NCBI GenBank assembly: GCA_947307415.1
Contig: CAMZJA010000002.1
Coordinates: 145,416 to 209,415, forward strand
Source: an uncultured Bacteroidales bacterium
GTDB taxonomy: Bacteria > Bacteroidota > Bacteroidia > Bacteroidales > F082
Length of the DNA: 64,000 nt
Direction: 5' to 3'
Below are positions 53,002-61,906 of the stretch, one piece after another. The translations under genes were made by a program, and so were the position numbers. Under the pieces are notes generated by a model. It saw only the letters and a program-made list of their open reading frames with translations. It was not told where the DNA came from and searched no databases. The first letter of the stretch is position 1; every line of letters begins with the position of its first letter.

Positions 53002-53171
53002 TTACCTATTCATCAACCTGCTCTCGCCACAATTATAACGCGGATAAGCCTTTGTTGTGCCGGTTGCTGAGAAATAAACCACAAGTGTTTTCATGTCTTT
53101 TTTGTTATTTTCTTGTGAATTTGCAGTCAAATCAAAGCCTAATATTGCTGCAAACATTATTAAATTTTCAT
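53002..53171 (-). pseudogene. Deletion remnant of an exported-flavodoxin gene
   Basis: The minus strand keeps the 5' part (ANSQENNKKDMKTLVVYFSA then TGTTKA) fused directly to the 3' part (AYPRYNCGESRLMNR) of a paralogue of the flavodoxin at 40532. About 340 nt of middle are missing. The junction lies at the AAAGGC/AAGGCC sequence found at both breakpoints in the intact copy, implying a short-homology deletion. A 2-bp loss after the original ATG also shifts the signal-peptide frame. It is not functional. Confidence 0.85.
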
Positions 53172-53178
53172 TGTTGAA

Positions 53179-53874
53179 TTATTTTTTTCTCACTGGAAAC
53201 TCAAAATATGTGTTAGGATACGGTTCGTCGATGAGTGTGAAGTGCCACCATTCGCTGTCGAGGCCTTTGAAACCATGACCGAACATGGCGTCCCAGAGAA
53301 TATGACGGTTGGCGATTTGCTCGTCGGTCAAATTCATGTAGTCGGGATGGCTCTCTATGCCGAACCAGTCGAACGAACTGCCCATGTCGAGTTCCTTGCC
53401 GGTCTGCTCATCCACCAAAGTCAGGTCAACAGTTGAGCCGCGAGAATGTCCTGAGCGTGCCATGATATATTGCTGTTCGAAAAGCAGACTCTTGTCAACC
53501 ATAGAGTAGAATATGTGCTTCATTGCGGTGTCTTGCAGATTTTCAGCCCAACGAATAAAATGATTCACTGCGCATTGCGGACGGTAAGAGTCCCAAATCT
53601 TCAGACGATAGCCCTGTTCGCGAAGTTCGTCGCTTGCTGCCTTGAGCGAATCGGCGGCTTGCTTTGTCATCAGCGCGATAGGCTGCTCGTAGCCGTCGAT
53701 GCGGACGCCAACGAAATTGTAAGTGCTGTAATAACGAATCTCGAGAATGGCGTCGGGCACCACGTCGGTGATAGCCACGAAGTCGCTGCTGTCGAATTCA
53801 GGTTGAGTTTTCTTTTCTGTGTTGCAGGCTGTGAAGAGTGCCGCAAGACATAATATGAATAATAGTTTTTTCAT
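53179..53874 (-). CDS. D-alanyl-D-alanine dipeptidase (VanX/DdpX family lipoprotein)
   Basis: A 231-residue M15D zinc peptidase. The start MKKLLFILCLAALFTACNTE gives a lipoprotein signal with lipobox Cys, so it acts outside the cytoplasm. The metal site is visible in SGHSRGSTVDLTLVD (His, Asp) and SEWWHFT (catalytic Glu, His), and SYRPQCAVNHFIRWAE carries the conserved Arg. It would cleave D-Ala-D-Ala from cell-wall turnover. No vanHA genes are nearby, so it is probably a wall-recycling enzyme and not a resistance operon. A minus-strand -7 box TATATTTG is at 53897-53890. Confidence 0.9.
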   Translation of the reverse strand: MKKLLFILCLAALFTACNTEKKTQPEFDSSDFVAITDVVPDAILEIRYYSTYNFVGVRIDGYEQPIALMTKQAADSLKAASDELREQGYRLKIWDSYRPQCAVNHFIRWAENLQDTAMKHIFYSMVDKSLLFEQQYIMARSGHSRGSTVDLTLVDEQTGKELDMGSSFDWFGIESHPDYMNLTDEQIANRHILWDAMFGHGFKGLDSEWWHFTLIDEPYPNTYFEFPVRKK

Positions 53875-53983
53875 ATTTGATAATTTTTGCAAATATACTA
53901 AATATCCAATTTGTAATACACACAATCCTTATCGCGGTCGGAAAGTGTCAACTGATGAAAATATAGTGTCATAGTAAAAATTA

Positions 53984-54012
53984 TCAAGCCGCAACTTGAA
54001 ATTACGGCTTGA
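53984..54012 (-). terminator. Terminator of the OhrR/GPx operon
   Basis: TCAAGCCG (53984-53991) and CGGCTTGA (54005-54012) pair perfectly around a 13-nt loop, with an A-rich plus-strand flank that gives U-rich RNA after the minus-strand stem. Confidence 0.75.
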
Positions 54013-54030
54013 CATTTAACTTAGAGCTTT

Positions 54031-54576
54031 TTATTTCAGCATTTCCTGAACGTCTTTCTCGAAATCCTTAGGCTCGGTAGTCGGGGCGAAACGCTTCACG
54101 ACGCTGCCGTCTTTCGAGATGAGGAATTTGGTGAAGTTCCAGAGGATGTCGCCCTCTTTCTTCGCAGTCTTGCTGAGGCCTTTGAGCATGGTGTGGGTGG
54201 CCTTTGCCTTCAAGCCTTTGTATTCCTCTTTCGGAGCCTGCGACTTCAGATATTCGAAGATAGGATGTGCCTCTTCGCCGTTGACGTCGATTTTCTTCAT
54301 CAGCTGGAATGTGACGCCGTGGTTGATGCGGCAGAACTCAGCAATCTCTTCGTCGGAACCCGGCTCCTGGTGCGCAAACTGGTCGCAAGGGAAGCCAATG
54401 ATGACCAATCCCTGGTCTTTGTACTTCTGATAGAGCTCTTCGAGTCCGTCGTACTGCGGAGTGAATCCGCATTTCGATGCGGTGTTGACAATCATCAGGA
54501 CTTTGCCTTCAAACTGTGCGAAGTCCATCTCCTCGCCACGGTTGGTGAGGGCTTTGAAGTTATAGATTGTTGCCAT
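54031..54576 (-). CDS. Glutathione-peroxidase family thiol peroxidase (cytosolic)
   Basis: A 181-residue GPx without signal peptide. It has VNTASKCGFTPQYDG with the peroxidatic Cys, GFPCDQFAHQEPG, and ILWNFTKFLISKDG. It lacks selenocysteine. It is the last gene of an operon headed by an OhrR-like repressor and a ferritin-like protein, so induction by organic peroxides is likely. Its sequence is clearly paralogous to the lipoprotein GPx at 43044. Confidence 0.94.
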   Translation of the reverse strand: MATIYNFKALTNRGEEMDFAQFEGKVLMIVNTASKCGFTPQYDGLEELYQKYKDQGLVIIGFPCDQFAHQEPGSDEEIAEFCRINHGVTFQLMKKIDVNGEEAHPIFEYLKSQAPKEEYKGLKAKATHTMLKGLSKTAKKEGDILWNFTKFLISKDGSVVKRFAPTTEPKDFEKDVQEMLK

Positions 54577-54588
54577 TTTTCCTTACAA

Positions 54589-55050
54589 TTACATTATTTC
54601 GACAAGGAAATTCTCATAACCGAGTTTGTCGATGTAGTTGAGATATTGTCTTTCCCAATCCATATGCTCTTTCTCGCCGTCAATCCATTTCTGGATCAGT
54701 TTCTGCGTAGGATAATCATCCGCAAAAGCCTGTGCCAACTCGCTCAGCTGTTTAACAGCCGTAGGCTCGTAGTCCGACTCAATCTGCTGCTTCGGATCGT
54801 CGTAGAACGGGAATTCGATGGTCTTCATGGCTTCCTGCAAGTCGGCAGGTTTGCAGCCGAGTTCCACAAGACGATTCAGAACTTCTTCTGCCTCAGCCCA
54901 TTCTTCTTCAGCTTCCTCTTTCCATTTGTCGGCCAATTTGTTCCAACCGTTGAAACGGTCGTAAGCCGAGAAGGCGAAATGTTGTTTACTGTTTCCAAAC
55001 CAAACAGCTCCAGCCATAGCGAACTGTTTCAAAGCTTCTTCTTTTGTCAT
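54589..55050 (-). CDS. Ferritin-like four-helix protein
   Basis: A 153-residue helical protein. The helix AEEEWAEAEEVLNRLVELG and the later YEPTAVKQLSELAQAFAD plus GEKEHMDWERQYLNYID carry the Glu/His spacing of the ferritin/bacterioferritin-like superfamily (E-x6-Y and E-x2-H patterns). The fold is inferred from these patterns, not from full identity. Its place between an OhrR-like regulator and a glutathione peroxidase supports an iron-sequestering, peroxide-protecting role. Confidence 0.7.
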   Translation of the reverse strand: MTKEEALKQFAMAGAVWFGNSKQHFAFSAYDRFNGWNKLADKWKEEAEEEWAEAEEVLNRLVELGCKPADLQEAMKTIEFPFYDDPKQQIESDYEPTAVKQLSELAQAFADDYPTQKLIQKWIDGEKEHMDWERQYLNYIDKLGYENFLVEIM

Positions 55051-55088
55051 AATTGCGATAATTTAAATGTGAATAAATCTGTTAAATT

Positions 55089-55538
55089 TTATTTTTTTGC
55101 TTTTTTCAATCCATCGATTAACACGTCCAATGCGGGAATGATGTTCAAGATTTTCTCCTCCTCTCCCGTTTTCAATGCGACATCGTTGCGGAGACAATCA
55201 GGAATAGGTTTTGCCTTCTCTTGCAAGGCTTTGCCTTTTTTTGTCAGCGAGACAATGCGCTGGCGTGTATCCACTTTGCCTTTGGTGCGGCTGATGAGTC
55301 CCGCTTTCTCCATCCGTTGCAACAGCGGGGTCACGGTGTTGGTGTCCAACAGCAGTTTCTTGGCGATGTCGCATACCGGCTGCTTGTCCTGTTCCCAAAG
55401 CACGAGCATCACGAGATATTGCGGGTAGGTGATGCCGAGCGGTTCCAGATACGGGTGGTAAGCCCCCATGGTTAGCCGCGCCGCTGTGTAGAGGCGGAAA
55501 CAAAGTTGGTTCTCTAATTTGAATTGTTCGTCTGCCAT
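55089..55538 (-). CDS. OhrR-like MarR-family peroxide-sensing repressor
   Basis: A 149-residue MarR protein starting MADEQFKLENQLCFRLYTAA. The Cys in this position aligns with the reactive Cys15 of OhrR, which senses organic hydroperoxides. The winged helix is KLLLDTNTVTPLLQRMEKAG followed by RQRIVSLTKKG. An upstream ATG at 55565 is disfavoured, because the -7 box TAATTTTG lies at 55570-55563. A perfect palindrome at 55583-55598 sits just upstream as a likely operator. The operon then encodes a ferritin-like protein and a GPx. Confidence 0.88.
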   Translation of the reverse strand: MADEQFKLENQLCFRLYTAARLTMGAYHPYLEPLGITYPQYLVMLVLWEQDKQPVCDIAKKLLLDTNTVTPLLQRMEKAGLISRTKGKVDTRQRIVSLTKKGKALQEKAKPIPDCLRNDVALKTGEEEKILNIIPALDVLIDGLKKAKK

Positions 55539-55582
55539 ATCAAATTTATGTCGTTTGCGATGCAAAATTACAAATTATTTTT

Positions 55583-55598
55583 ATATCGTGAACGATAT
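55583..55598. promoter_or_regulatory. Palindromic operator candidate for the OhrR-like regulator
   Basis: ATATCGT-GA-ACGATAT is a perfect 7-bp-arm palindrome between the divergent genes. It lies in the -33 region of the repressor promoter (minus -7 box at 55570-55563) and 27 bp upstream of the plus-strand -7 box TATTTTTG (55625-55632). Autorepression, and possibly control of the secreted protein gene, is inferred. Confidence 0.6.
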
Positions 55599-55648
55599 TT
55601 TTAAAAAATTTTCAAATTATTTTTTATTTTTGCATTTTAAATTTTAAC

Positions 55649-57685
55649 ATGAATATGAAGATTAAAAATAAAATCTTGTTTTTTCTGTTTGCTTTTACGT
55701 TATTCCATGCAGCGCAAGCTCAATGGCAGTCGATGAACGGACCACAGGGACGCTACGTCAGGAGTATTCTCTGCACCGACAGTCTGTATTATGCCGCAAC
55801 AGGAGGTGGCGTCATGGTGAGCAGCGACAAAGGCCTCAACTGGGAGTTCCGTAACAACGGACTCACCTCGTGCGACACGAAATGCCTCGCCACTTATAAC
55901 GACACCGTGTTCCTCGCCACCGACGAGAACATATTCCGCACCACTGACGGCGGCCTGCACTGGACACCTGACCCATACCTGCACAATCATTACATCAAGC
56001 ACATACTTGTTCACAACGGTTCGCTCCTTGCCTCAACTTACGTCCAAGGCGTTTACCAATCTACTGAAGGCACCCAGGGAGAATACGTCACAGGCATCTT
56101 CCCCAGCGATGTGCGTTATCCCTATTTCATGGCCGACAACGACGATGCTATTTTCATCGCCACCTACAGGCGCGGTGTATATCGTTCGTTCGACGACGGC
56201 GATTCGTGGGAGCCATGCAACAACGGCCTGAACAGCGATGTGCTTGGCATCTATTGCCACAATGGAAAAGTATTTGCCACCGTCCTCGGACAGGGCATCA
56301 TGGCTTCGAGCGACAACGGCGACACCTGGACAAGCGCCAACCTCAACAAGCAAGCCAAAGGCTACGCCCACCTCGGCGACACGCTCTATGCGGCCTGCAT
56401 AGGACAAGGCGTCTACGTCTCCTACGACAACGGCATCACATGGCAAGACTTCAACTCCAATCTAGCATCGAAGAACCTCTGGTGCATGGATGCTCGCGAC
56501 GGATATATCTTCGTCGGCGACACCCAAGGCCACATCTATCGTGGTAACAGCGACGGAAGCGGCTGGATACGCACCAACACCCCGTCATTTCTTGCTTCGG
56601 TAGGTAACATCGGCATCAGCAACGGTCGCATCCTAGCCGCCACACACGGCTCCGACATGTTCTACACCGACAACGGCAGCACCTGGACGCAGAGCACTAA
56701 CATCGGCACAGTGGAAATACGCGGCATGCTGGTTGAAGACAATAAGGTGTTTATCGGTACCGACATGCTGGGCAGTTTCCTCTCCACCGACAGAGGCACT
56801 TCGTTCAGTTCGGCAGGATCCGGGCTACCTGAAAACCAATGGCTTCAAAGCCTTGTGCGTTGCAATTCACAAATCATTGCGGGAAGCAAGGACAGGATGT
56901 ATGTGTCATTTGGTCTCGGCCAGCAATGGTATGTGCCCACTTGTCTACCTTATGAAATAGATGTCGTCGACCTCGCCTGGGACGGAACCACAATGTTTCA
57001 CGTCTCCTACGACGGCGTGCTGCGCCACAGCCGCGAACAAGGTTCCAACTGGCAAGTCCTCAACTCCCCGTTTGAAGGTGTCAACTACACCACATTGCGA
57101 TACCATAACAACGGCTTGTATCTTGGTACTCGCGAGCATGGTCTTCATTTCACCGACGACATGGGGGCAAACTGGCAATCCGTCGACGCTTTACCAAGCA
57201 ATGCCACCATCAGACGTATCACTACAACCGACACCATAGTTGCCGTGGGCTGCGAAGACGGCTCCATTTACCTGAAATATGACCATAGCAACTGGCAACA
57301 AATCGACAACATCCCGGTTGACGGTCCCATCCTCGACATCTGCATCGATGGAGAATTACTCTACGCCTCGCCTATGGCCGGCGGCATTTGGTACATTGAG
57401 TTACCCCACATCCCAGACGCTGTTGCGGAATTCAACGAAAAAGCATTGAATATCGCTCCCAACCCGGCTTCAACATTTGTTGCCGTTTTTGCCAGCGAAT
57501 CATTGCACAACGCTGAAATAACCGTATATGACATTCAAGGAAAGGTCTGCTACCGCTGCAAGATGCAAGGCGACAGACACGAGATATCCACATGTGATTT
57601 CCCGGCAGGAATCTATTTTGTGAAAGTTGCCGGTGACAATGTTTCTATTGTCCGAAAACTTGTGATTCAGCATTCTCGATTATGA
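55649..57685 (+). CDS. Type IX-secreted beta-propeller protein
   Basis: A 678-residue protein with a signal peptide (ILFFLFAFTLFHAAQAQW). It has about twelve repeats of the sialidase/BNR-like or YCF48 type, each with a S-x-D-x-G-x-x-W Asp-box (VSSDKGLNWE, RTTDGGLHWT, SSDNGDTWT, SYDNGITWQD, FTDDMGANW). The last ~80 residues are a Por/type IX sorting domain (IAPNPASTFVAVFA...ITVYDIQGKVCYR...FPAGIYFVKVAG). It is exported to the surface as a propeller, perhaps binding or cleaving glycans; no catalytic Arg triad was identified. It overlaps the CDF gene tail-to-tail by 19 bp. Confidence 0.88.
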   Translation: MNMKIKNKILFFLFAFTLFHAAQAQWQSMNGPQGRYVRSILCTDSLYYAATGGGVMVSSDKGLNWEFRNNGLTSCDTKCLATYNDTVFLATDENIFRTTDGGLHWTPDPYLHNHYIKHILVHNGSLLASTYVQGVYQSTEGTQGEYVTGIFPSDVRYPYFMADNDDAIFIATYRRGVYRSFDDGDSWEPCNNGLNSDVLGIYCHNGKVFATVLGQGIMASSDNGDTWTSANLNKQAKGYAHLGDTLYAACIGQGVYVSYDNGITWQDFNSNLASKNLWCMDARDGYIFVGDTQGHIYRGNSDGSGWIRTNTPSFLASVGNIGISNGRILAATHGSDMFYTDNGSTWTQSTNIGTVEIRGMLVEDNKVFIGTDMLGSFLSTDRGTSFSSAGSGLPENQWLQSLVRCNSQIIAGSKDRMYVSFGLGQQWYVPTCLPYEIDVVDLAWDGTTMFHVSYDGVLRHSREQGSNWQVLNSPFEGVNYTTLRYHNNGLYLGTREHGLHFTDDMGANWQSVDALPSNATIRRITTTDTIVAVGCEDGSIYLKYDHSNWQQIDNIPVDGPILDICIDGELLYASPMAGGIWYIELPHIPDAVAEFNEKALNIAPNPASTFVAVFASESLHNAEITVYDIQGKVCYRCKMQGDRHEISTCDFPAGIYFVKVAGDNVSIVRKLVIQHSRL

Positions 57686-58563
57686 CAATGGCATTCTTCT
57701 GTCTCAGGCTCTAATGTGGCATGGGCGATGCCATGCTCTTCAAGTTCGTGCTTGAGATGTTCTGAAAGCTCTGGCCAAAAACTTAAGTCATCAACTACGA
57801 CATGCGCTGTGAGTGCCGTTTCTGTAGTGCTGATAGCCCACACATGAATGTGATGCACATCTTTTACATGCTCCTTAGCTGTTAGCAAATGCTCGATTTC
57901 CTTTAAATCTACGCCATCTGGTATGCCATCGACAGCCAACCTTAAACTATCCGATAGCAACTCCCATGTTGAGATGAGGATGACAGCAGCGATGACAAGC
58001 GACACTATCGGATCGATGACAGTCCAGCCGGTGTAAGCGATAACGATGCCGCTGATAACTACCCCTACCGATACCAAAGTGTCGGCCGCCATGTGCAGGA
58101 ATGCGCCACGCACATTGAGGTCGTTCTTCTGTCCGCGCATAAGCAGCAAAGCCGTCGCCCCGTTAATGAGTATGCCCACGCCTGCTGTCCACGACACAGC
58201 GATTCCGTTCACATCAGTTGGCTCGCTAAATTTATGAATGCTCTCGATGACGATGGCTCCGACCGCCACCAACAAAATCACCGCGTTCAGCAGCGAAATA
58301 AGAACTGTCGACTTGCGATAGCCGTAAGTGTAATGCTCATTGCTCTTGACTTTTGCCAGACGGAAAGCAACAAGTACCAAAACCAGGCTGAACACGTCGC
58401 TGAGGTTGTGTCCCGCATCGCTGAGAAGCGATAATGAGTCTTGCCAAAGACCCACGCCAGCCTCAATGAGTACGAAAAGCCCATTCAGGATGATCGATAA
58501 GATAAATATGCCGCTCAACGACTGCGCCGGTGCGGAATGATGGTGGTGGTGATGATGTTCCAT
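57667..58563 (-). CDS. CDF-family cation efflux transporter with His-rich ends
   Basis: A 298-residue zinc/cobalt-type exporter with six membrane helices. Metal sites lie in LLSDAGHNLSDVFSLVLVL (H-x3-D) and GAFLHMAADTLVSVGVVISG, and a cytosolic ferredoxin-like domain contains VKDVHHIHVWAISTTETALT. The N-terminus is MEHHHHHHHS, seven consecutive His, and the C-terminus ends ETEECHCHNREC, both likely metal-capturing. A minus-strand -7 box TAATTTTG is at 58593-58586. Confidence 0.93.
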   Translation of the reverse strand: MEHHHHHHHSAPAQSLSGIFILSIILNGLFVLIEAGVGLWQDSLSLLSDAGHNLSDVFSLVLVLVAFRLAKVKSNEHYTYGYRKSTVLISLLNAVILLVAVGAIVIESIHKFSEPTDVNGIAVSWTAGVGILINGATALLLMRGQKNDLNVRGAFLHMAADTLVSVGVVISGIVIAYTGWTVIDPIVSLVIAAVILISTWELLSDSLRLAVDGIPDGVDLKEIEHLLTAKEHVKDVHHIHVWAISTTETALTAHVVVDDLSFWPELSEHLKHELEEHGIAHATLEPETEECHCHNREC

Positions 58564-58660
58564 GACAATAATTTTAATTCGGTTGCAAAATTATGGAAAA
58601 TAAAATAGCAACCTCTTCACCATAATTTATGATTTTATTATAAAAAATCATTTCTCATTT

Positions 58661-59371
58661 TTACTCTACTACAGTACAACTAGGCACCACCTCGCCTCGT
58701 TCGTATTGCTCGATGTAATTCTTGATATTATTGCTGTAAACAGTCTCAATAGTGAAGCCGGCGACAATGTCTTTCAAAACCTCAATATCCATATCCCTCT
58801 TTGATTCATCAAGCAAACAATGTGCCATAATGTCATCCGGATGATTTCTGACATAGTCAATGAGCAGGGCTTGATATTCCTCCATGCCAGCTATGGCTTG
58901 CGCCCATAATTCCTTACATCTGACGGTGTCGCCTTCTGCGCATACCATCTCCATCTCATGAACACGATCCATGATAGCGTCTTCAATTGGCCACGACATT
59001 TTTCTGTAAGCATTAAATTCATCCAATGAATGGGTTCCCACAGCCATCCAATGTTCCATATCGTTATAGTCGCCAGTAATAGTTATGTCGCGGTTTTCCG
59101 AGAAGAAAGAAAATACTCCGCAAATGTCATTTTTGTCGTATTTAACGATGTACTTGGTCTGAGGATCGTCAAAATCGGCTTTAAACACAATCGTGTTTCC
59201 TTCGAAAATGGCTGAGTCGACACACATTTCAACCATACCGAGATCTTTGGTGAGATAAACAACCTGGCCGTTGGCGTTGTCAAGGTTAAGAATCACCCTG
59301 AATTGTTCTTTTTTGCTGCAACTGCTGAGTATAAGCAGTCCCGCGATGAGAGTTAGGAATAGTTTTTTCAT
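58661..59371 (-). CDS. DUF4369-type lipoprotein
   Basis: A 236-residue protein with lipoprotein signal LFLTLIAGLLILSSCSKKEQ and an N-terminal DUF4369-like beta domain (VILNLDNANGQVVYLTKDLG, DSAIFEGNTIVFKADFDDPQ). In other Bacteroidetes proteins this domain precedes a thioredoxin fold. Here the thioredoxin part is missing and a helical C-terminus takes its place (WAQAIAGMEEYQALLIDYVR). The family function is unknown. A minus-strand -7 box TAATTTTG is at 59431-59424. Confidence 0.8.
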   Translation of the reverse strand: MKKLFLTLIAGLLILSSCSKKEQFRVILNLDNANGQVVYLTKDLGMVEMCVDSAIFEGNTIVFKADFDDPQTKYIVKYDKNDICGVFSFFSENRDITITGDYNDMEHWMAVGTHSLDEFNAYRKMSWPIEDAIMDRVHEMEMVCAEGDTVRCKELWAQAIAGMEEYQALLIDYVRNHPDDIMAHCLLDESKRDMDIEVLKDIVAGFTIETVYSNNIKNYIEQYERGEVVPSCTVVE

Positions 59372-59517
59372 GGTTAAATGTTTTTAATATTTATTAAACG
59401 ATTAAAAATTAAAAATATTATTGCAAAATTAAATTATTTTTCAATATCCCCATTAATAATGACTTCTTTTGCTTAAAAACATCATAAATAATGATGCTGC
59501 ATTTCAAAATATCTCCG

Positions 59518-59525
59518 TATTTTTG
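59518..59525 (+). promoter_or_regulatory. -7 box (TATTTTTG) for feoAB
   Basis: TATTTTTG ends 20 nt before the feoAB start. No Fur-box-like palindrome was seen convincingly in 59432-59545. Confidence 0.55.
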
Positions 59526-59545
59526 CAAAATGAAAAATGAATTAG

Positions 59546-61906
59546 ATGATAACTCTCGATAAACTTGAAATCGGACAGTCGGCCATTATCAAAAAGGTGA
59601 AGGGAAACGGCTCGCGACGCCAGCATTTCCTCGACATGGGCGTGATCCCCGATGCCGTGGTGAAACTCGTGAAATTCGCTCCGCTCGGCGACCCGATGGA
59701 GGTCATGATTCACGGCTATTCGCTCACGCTACGTAAAGCCGACGCTAAACTGATTGAAGTTGAGATTACTGATACAAATACTATTTATGAAAATAGTTAT
59801 TTCGATATTAACCGATTGTATATCACGTCGTTACACGACCACAACGCTCACCCTGGTCTAGGCGAGGAAGGTATTTATCACGACAAGGAACATGAAAATC
59901 CTTTGCCGAAAGGCACCGTTCTGACGTTCGCGCTCGCCGGACAGCAAAACTGCGGCAAGACTACGCTTTTCAACCAGCTGACAGGCGCCAACCAGCATGT
60001 CGGTAACTTCCCTGGTGTCACCGTCGACCGTAAAGACGGCGTGATAAAAGGGCATCCCGACACTTTGGTAACCGACCTTCCAGGCATCTATTCGCTCTCG
60101 CCTTACACCAACGAGGAGATAGTGTCGCGCGAGTTTATCTTGAAAGAGAAACCAAAGGCTATCATCAATATCGTCGATGCCAACAACATCGAACGCAACC
60201 TCTACCTCACCATGCAGCTGATGGAGCTCGGCGTCCCTATGGTGCTGGCGCTCAACATGATGGACGAGGTGCGTAACAACGGCGGCACCATCCTCGTCAA
60301 CGAGATGGAGAACATTTTAGGCTTGCCGGTGTTGCCTATCTCCGCCTCTAAAAACGAGGGTATCAAGGAGCTGGTCGAACACGCCATACACGTGGCTAAA
60401 TATCAGGAAGAGCCTGTGCGCCAAGACTTCTGCGATAAAGACGATAACGGTGGCGCGGTGCATCGCTGTCTGCACAGCATCATGCACCTAATCGAGGATC
60501 ATGCTGTGAGAGCTGAAATACCGGTGCGTTTTGCCGCGTCTAAGCTCATCGAAGGCGACAATATCGTTCTCGAAGCGCTGCAACTCACTCAAAATGAGAA
60601 GGAAACGCTCGAACATCTCATCATTCAGATGGAAGAGGAACGCGGGCTCGACCGCGCAGCTGCCATGGCCGAGATGCGCTTCACCTTCATCAAACGTCTC
60701 TGCTCACAAACAGTAGTAAAACCTAAAGAAAGCAAAGAATACCAGCGTTCACGCCGCATCGATAAAATCCTTACCGGCAAATACACCGCCATCCCTATCT
60801 TCATCCTCGTGATGACAGGTATCATTTGGTTGTCCATCGATGCTCTCGGTGCGCCTTTACAAGACTGGCTCGACCAAGGAATCGACTGGCTTGCAAACGT
60901 TTGCGGCAATGCTTTGGCGCGTTGGGACGTCACCCCTGCCGTACAGTCGCTCGTGGTCGACGGCATCTTCGGCGGCGTAGGCAGCGTGCTCAGCTTCGTG
61001 CCAATAATCATACTGCTGTTCTTCTTCCTGAGTCTGCTCGAAGACAGCGGCTATCTGGCGCGCGTGGCGTTCGTCAGCGACAGCTTCCTAAGAAAATTAG
61101 GTCTCACCGGCCACAGCATAGTGCCGCTTCTCATAGGCTTCGGCTGCACAGTGCCTGCCGTGATGTCGTCACGCACTCTGCACTCCACACACGACCGCTG
61201 GCGCACTATCCTGCTCACTCCTTTCATCAGCTGCTCGGCAAAAATCCCGATTTACGCCTTCTTCACAAGCATGTTCTTCCCTCACCATGGCGGACTGGTG
61301 CTCATCTGTCTTTATCTCTTCGGTATCATCGTCGGAATCGCTGTGGCGCTGGTTTCCAAGTGGTTGGGCAACAAAGACGACGTCGCTCCGTTTGTGATGG
61401 AGCTGCCAAACTACCGTATGCCTGGTGCTAAAAACGTGGCGCATCTGCTGTGGGACAAGACCAAAGACTTCCTCGAGCGTGCCTTCACAGTCATTTTCTT
61501 GGCTTCATTAGTCATTTGGTTCCTTCAAACCTTTGATTTTCATTTCAATATGGTTGAAAACGGCGAAGGCAGCATGCTCGCCATAGTCGCAGGATGGATA
61601 GCTCCTGTCTTCCGCCCTATCGGCCTTGGCCAGTGGCAAATCGTGACGGCTCTCGTCAGCGGATTCATGGCAAAAGAAAGCGTCGTGGCAACACTCGAGG
61701 TGCTCGACGCAATGCCTCTGTTCTCAGTGTTAACGTCAATCTCGATGCTGGTGTTCTGCCTGCTCTACACTCCTTGTGTGGCGGCAATGGCAGCTATACG
61801 TCGCGAACTTGGCACCAAATGGATGTTTATCATCATCGCCTTCCAATGCATGGTGGCATGGATCTGCGCGTTCATAGTTTATCAAATCGTAGGGACCATA
61901 ATATGA
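59546..61906 (+). CDS. feoB: Ferrous iron transport protein FeoA-FeoB fusion
   Basis: A 786-residue fusion. Residues ~1-75 are a FeoA SH3-like domain (MITLDKLEIGQSAIIKKVKG, VKFAPLGDPMEVMIHGYSLT). The FeoB G domain follows with G1 GQQNCGKTTLFNQLTG, G3 DLPGIYSLS and G4 LNMMDE. The membrane part then has two Gate repeats (GSVLSFVPIIILLFFFLSLL, GFGCTVPAVMSSRTLHSTHD). It imports Fe2+ under anaerobic conditions. FeoA-FeoB fusion is common in Bacteroidales. The stop overlaps the small FeoB-associated gene by 4 bp. Confidence 0.97.
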   Translation: MITLDKLEIGQSAIIKKVKGNGSRRQHFLDMGVIPDAVVKLVKFAPLGDPMEVMIHGYSLTLRKADAKLIEVEITDTNTIYENSYFDINRLYITSLHDHNAHPGLGEEGIYHDKEHENPLPKGTVLTFALAGQQNCGKTTLFNQLTGANQHVGNFPGVTVDRKDGVIKGHPDTLVTDLPGIYSLSPYTNEEIVSREFILKEKPKAIINIVDANNIERNLYLTMQLMELGVPMVLALNMMDEVRNNGGTILVNEMENILGLPVLPISASKNEGIKELVEHAIHVAKYQEEPVRQDFCDKDDNGGAVHRCLHSIMHLIEDHAVRAEIPVRFAASKLIEGDNIVLEALQLTQNEKETLEHLIIQMEEERGLDRAAAMAEMRFTFIKRLCSQTVVKPKESKEYQRSRRIDKILTGKYTAIPIFILVMTGIIWLSIDALGAPLQDWLDQGIDWLANVCGNALARWDVTPAVQSLVVDGIFGGVGSVLSFVPIIILLFFFLSLLEDSGYLARVAFVSDSFLRKLGLTGHSIVPLLIGFGCTVPAVMSSRTLHSTHDRWRTILLTPFISCSAKIPIYAFFTSMFFPHHGGLVLICLYLFGIIVGIAVALVSKWLGNKDDVAPFVMELPNYRMPGAKNVAHLLWDKTKDFLERAFTVIFLASLVIWFLQTFDFHFNMVENGEGSMLAIVAGWIAPVFRPIGLGQWQIVTALVSGFMAKESVVATLEVLDAMPLFSVLTSISMLVFCLLYTPCVAAMAAIRRELGTKWMFIIIAFQCMVAWICAFIVYQIVGTII

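Noticed and set aside
53179-53874. Vancomycin-resistance operon
   Set aside because: Only the dipeptidase is present; no VanH, VanA/B ligase or VanRS are near.
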